DNA from: Macquaria australasica
Taxonomy: Eukaryota; Chordata; Actinopteri; Centrarchiformes; Percichthyidae
Direction of reading: 5' to 3'
Assembly (NCBI GenBank): GCA_005408345.1
Contig: SEMN01000049.1
Span: 1,798,001-1,862,000 of the forward strand
Length of the DNA stretch: 64,000 nt
Positions 62,343 through 64,000 of this stretch are shown piece after piece. Numbering within the stretch: position 1 is the first letter of the stretch; the number at the start of each line of letters is the position of its first letter. The notes beneath the pieces were generated by a model, which made no database searches, had not been told where the DNA came from, and saw nothing but the letters and a program-made list of their open reading frames with translations. A program made the translations under genes and the position numbers.

Positions 62343-62611
62343 CAGTGGTGGAAGAAGTATTCAGATCCTTTACTTAAGCAAAAGTAGCAATACAACAGTA
62401 TAAACACGCTCCATTGCAAGTAAATACTCCATTACAAGTGCTATTATCAGCTGAATGTACTTAAAGTTTAAAAAGTAAAAAAACATATTATACAGGAAAA
62501 TGGCCCCTGTGACTGTTATATACAGTATGTATGTATGTGTATATATATAGGAAATACTCAAGTAAAGTAACTCTGAACAGTGTAAATTTACTTAGTTACT
62601 TTCCACCACTG
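62343..62611. mobile_element. hAT-type MITE, CAGTGGTGGAA family, copy 2
   Basis: Ends CAGTGGTGGAA (62343 onward) and TTCCACCACTG (to 62611) are perfect 11-bp inverted repeats. Flanking 8-mers ATCATAAG (62335-62342) and ATCATATG (62612-62619) differ at one base, an 8-bp target duplication. At 269 bp it is the uninterrupted form of the element at 45178-45726. Confidence 0.9.
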
Positions 62612-62619
62612 ATCATATG

Positions 62620-64000
62620 GCTGATATTAAAGTTATGGATAAATGTATCCTGCCAAAAGAAAATCAGAAATGCAATGGATGACAAAGTTCATATAATTGT
62701 CAATAAATACATTATTTTTCTCTGTCTATGTATGTTGAAACTAATGCCGGCTGCAACGCCACATTAAGTATCTGTCTTTAGTGCAACAAAAATAGGCAAA
62801 AGAATGGAAAAGTAGAGGTGGTGACACACATTGATTCCTTTATTGACTTTCCCAAAACAGTACCGCTTGTTCCTTTACATTCTGGATTATTTATCCTCAA
62901 AAAAATTTCCATTTAACCCAATCTACCATTCAAACCTAGAAATTATGTCATTGCATTAATGTGGTCATAATTTGATAAACTCTTAAAAACAAATACATTT
63001 GGCACATTTTCAGGATTTTTCTTCTCAGTTCCATAGTTTTTTTTTCCCTTTAAATAATTTATAATTAAGAAAATAATGAAAACTGCACTGTCTGATCGGT
63101 GAATAATAACCCAACAACATTGGAAATCAGAGGCACATGAGGGGGGCCAGTGTGGGAAAATTAACCAGTCCAGGACAATGCATTCCTGTCCTGTAAGTCA
63201 GCAGAAAGCCCAGCAACAGACAGCAGGGAGGAATGTGACTTTTACACCATTGTAACTCTGGTTGGATTTATAAAAGATACTCTTTTAAACTCTGATTTAT
63301 CTTTACTATGGTTGCTTACTGAACCACAGAAACATTACATGTTTAAAGTGAAATTGAGCTTTTTGGCCTCCAGTTAAAAGAATAACCCATATAGTAAATC
63401 CACTAGGGTTTTACCCTGGATTCCCAGTGTAGCAACAGTCTCTCTCTGTAATTGATGTCCATAGCTGTCATTTGAACAAGTTCTCCCACCATCGTGTAAG
63501 AGGACAGTGACACAACACTTCTATGTAGACACAAATCAAACATGAGCTGAATTTATTACACAAGAATGGGAAATTAGCTCAAATGCATTGATTTCTGCTA
63601 ACTTCAAAGCTCCAATATTTTTCACAGAATAAATTTGAGACATTCAGTCATAATGGAAGACATTTAGATGGAAGATTTAGATTTTTTTGTGTCACAAATT
63701 CAGTTTTACGGCTGTAAACAAACTTTTTACAGCTTCAGAAAAATTCACTACTTTACATTTAGTTTTTGTCTAGTGTTTTAGTCAAAGGGATACCCTTTTG
63801 TTTAAGTTTGTGTAATTATTATAAGATTGTGGTTTTAATAACATATGATACATTTCCATCTTTCCTTGCCATCAGATGGCTTAATCCCATTGAAGAGTGT
63901 GCTACTGGCTCAGGGCTGAGACAAAGCCCACTCTTCTTTTCATGACACGTTCTAAGAAAACATGTTCCACTGAGCAAAGCACTCACATGGTAAATCATCT
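62620..64000. other. No gene seen to the end of the window
   Basis: AT-rich noncoding DNA with scattered A/T runs. No exon, RNA gene or bounded repeat that I can support. Confidence 0.5.

Overview
The window is nuclear DNA of a ray-finned fish, most likely a percomorph teleost. The evidence is vertebrate genes with short GT-AG introns, AT-rich noncoding DNA full of microsatellites, and several short transposon families that recur in teleost genomes (hAT-type MITEs whose ends read CAGTGGTGGAA and AGGGCTGGGCAAT). No bacterial, plasmid or CRISPR features are present.

Layout, left to right. (1) 333-2547 (+): the last five coding exons of pdia6, an ER protein disulfide isomerase ending in KDEL; the gene begins before the window. 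(2) 3757-6966 (-): the complete coding region of hpcal1, a neuronal calcium sensor of 193 aa in three coding exons, tail to tail with pdia6. (3) About 7.1-23.7 kb: a long stretch with no protein gene I can support. It holds microsatellites, MITEs, teleost interspersed repeats and a GC-rich island, and probably noncoding upstream exons and promoter of hpcal1. (4) 23.8-39.7 kb (+): a complete apolipoprotein B gene (gene 1) with 28 coding exons, which I spliced to 3,787 aa. (5) 39.7-46.8 kb: an intergenic spacer with a solo LTR, a CA repeat and a hAT MITE with another element nested in it. (6) 46.8-61.8 kb (+): a second complete apolipoprotein B gene (gene 2) with 26 coding exons, spliced to 3,303 aa. 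(7) 61.8-64.0 kb: repeats only.

The apoB pair is the main content. Both genes have a TATA box, a signal peptide, the same intron phases through the N-terminal lipid-transfer module, one very large exon and a C-terminal helical exon, so they arose by tandem duplication. The arrangement matches the apobb.1/apobb.2 tandem pair known in zebrafish. Each should encode the scaffold of a secreted lipoprotein made in liver, intestine or yolk syncytial layer with the help of MTP.

The most interesting observation is that the copies have lost different internal blocks. Gene 2 lacks about 420 aa of the alpha-2 region and about 300 aa after the receptor-binding site, the latter loss fusing three exons into one. 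It also lacks the Lys-Arg pair of LDL-receptor site B. Gene 1 keeps all of these but lacks about 50 aa and about 100 aa that gene 2 and human apoB keep. Comparisons with human apoB and HPCAL1 were made from memory and by eye, so block sizes are approximate.
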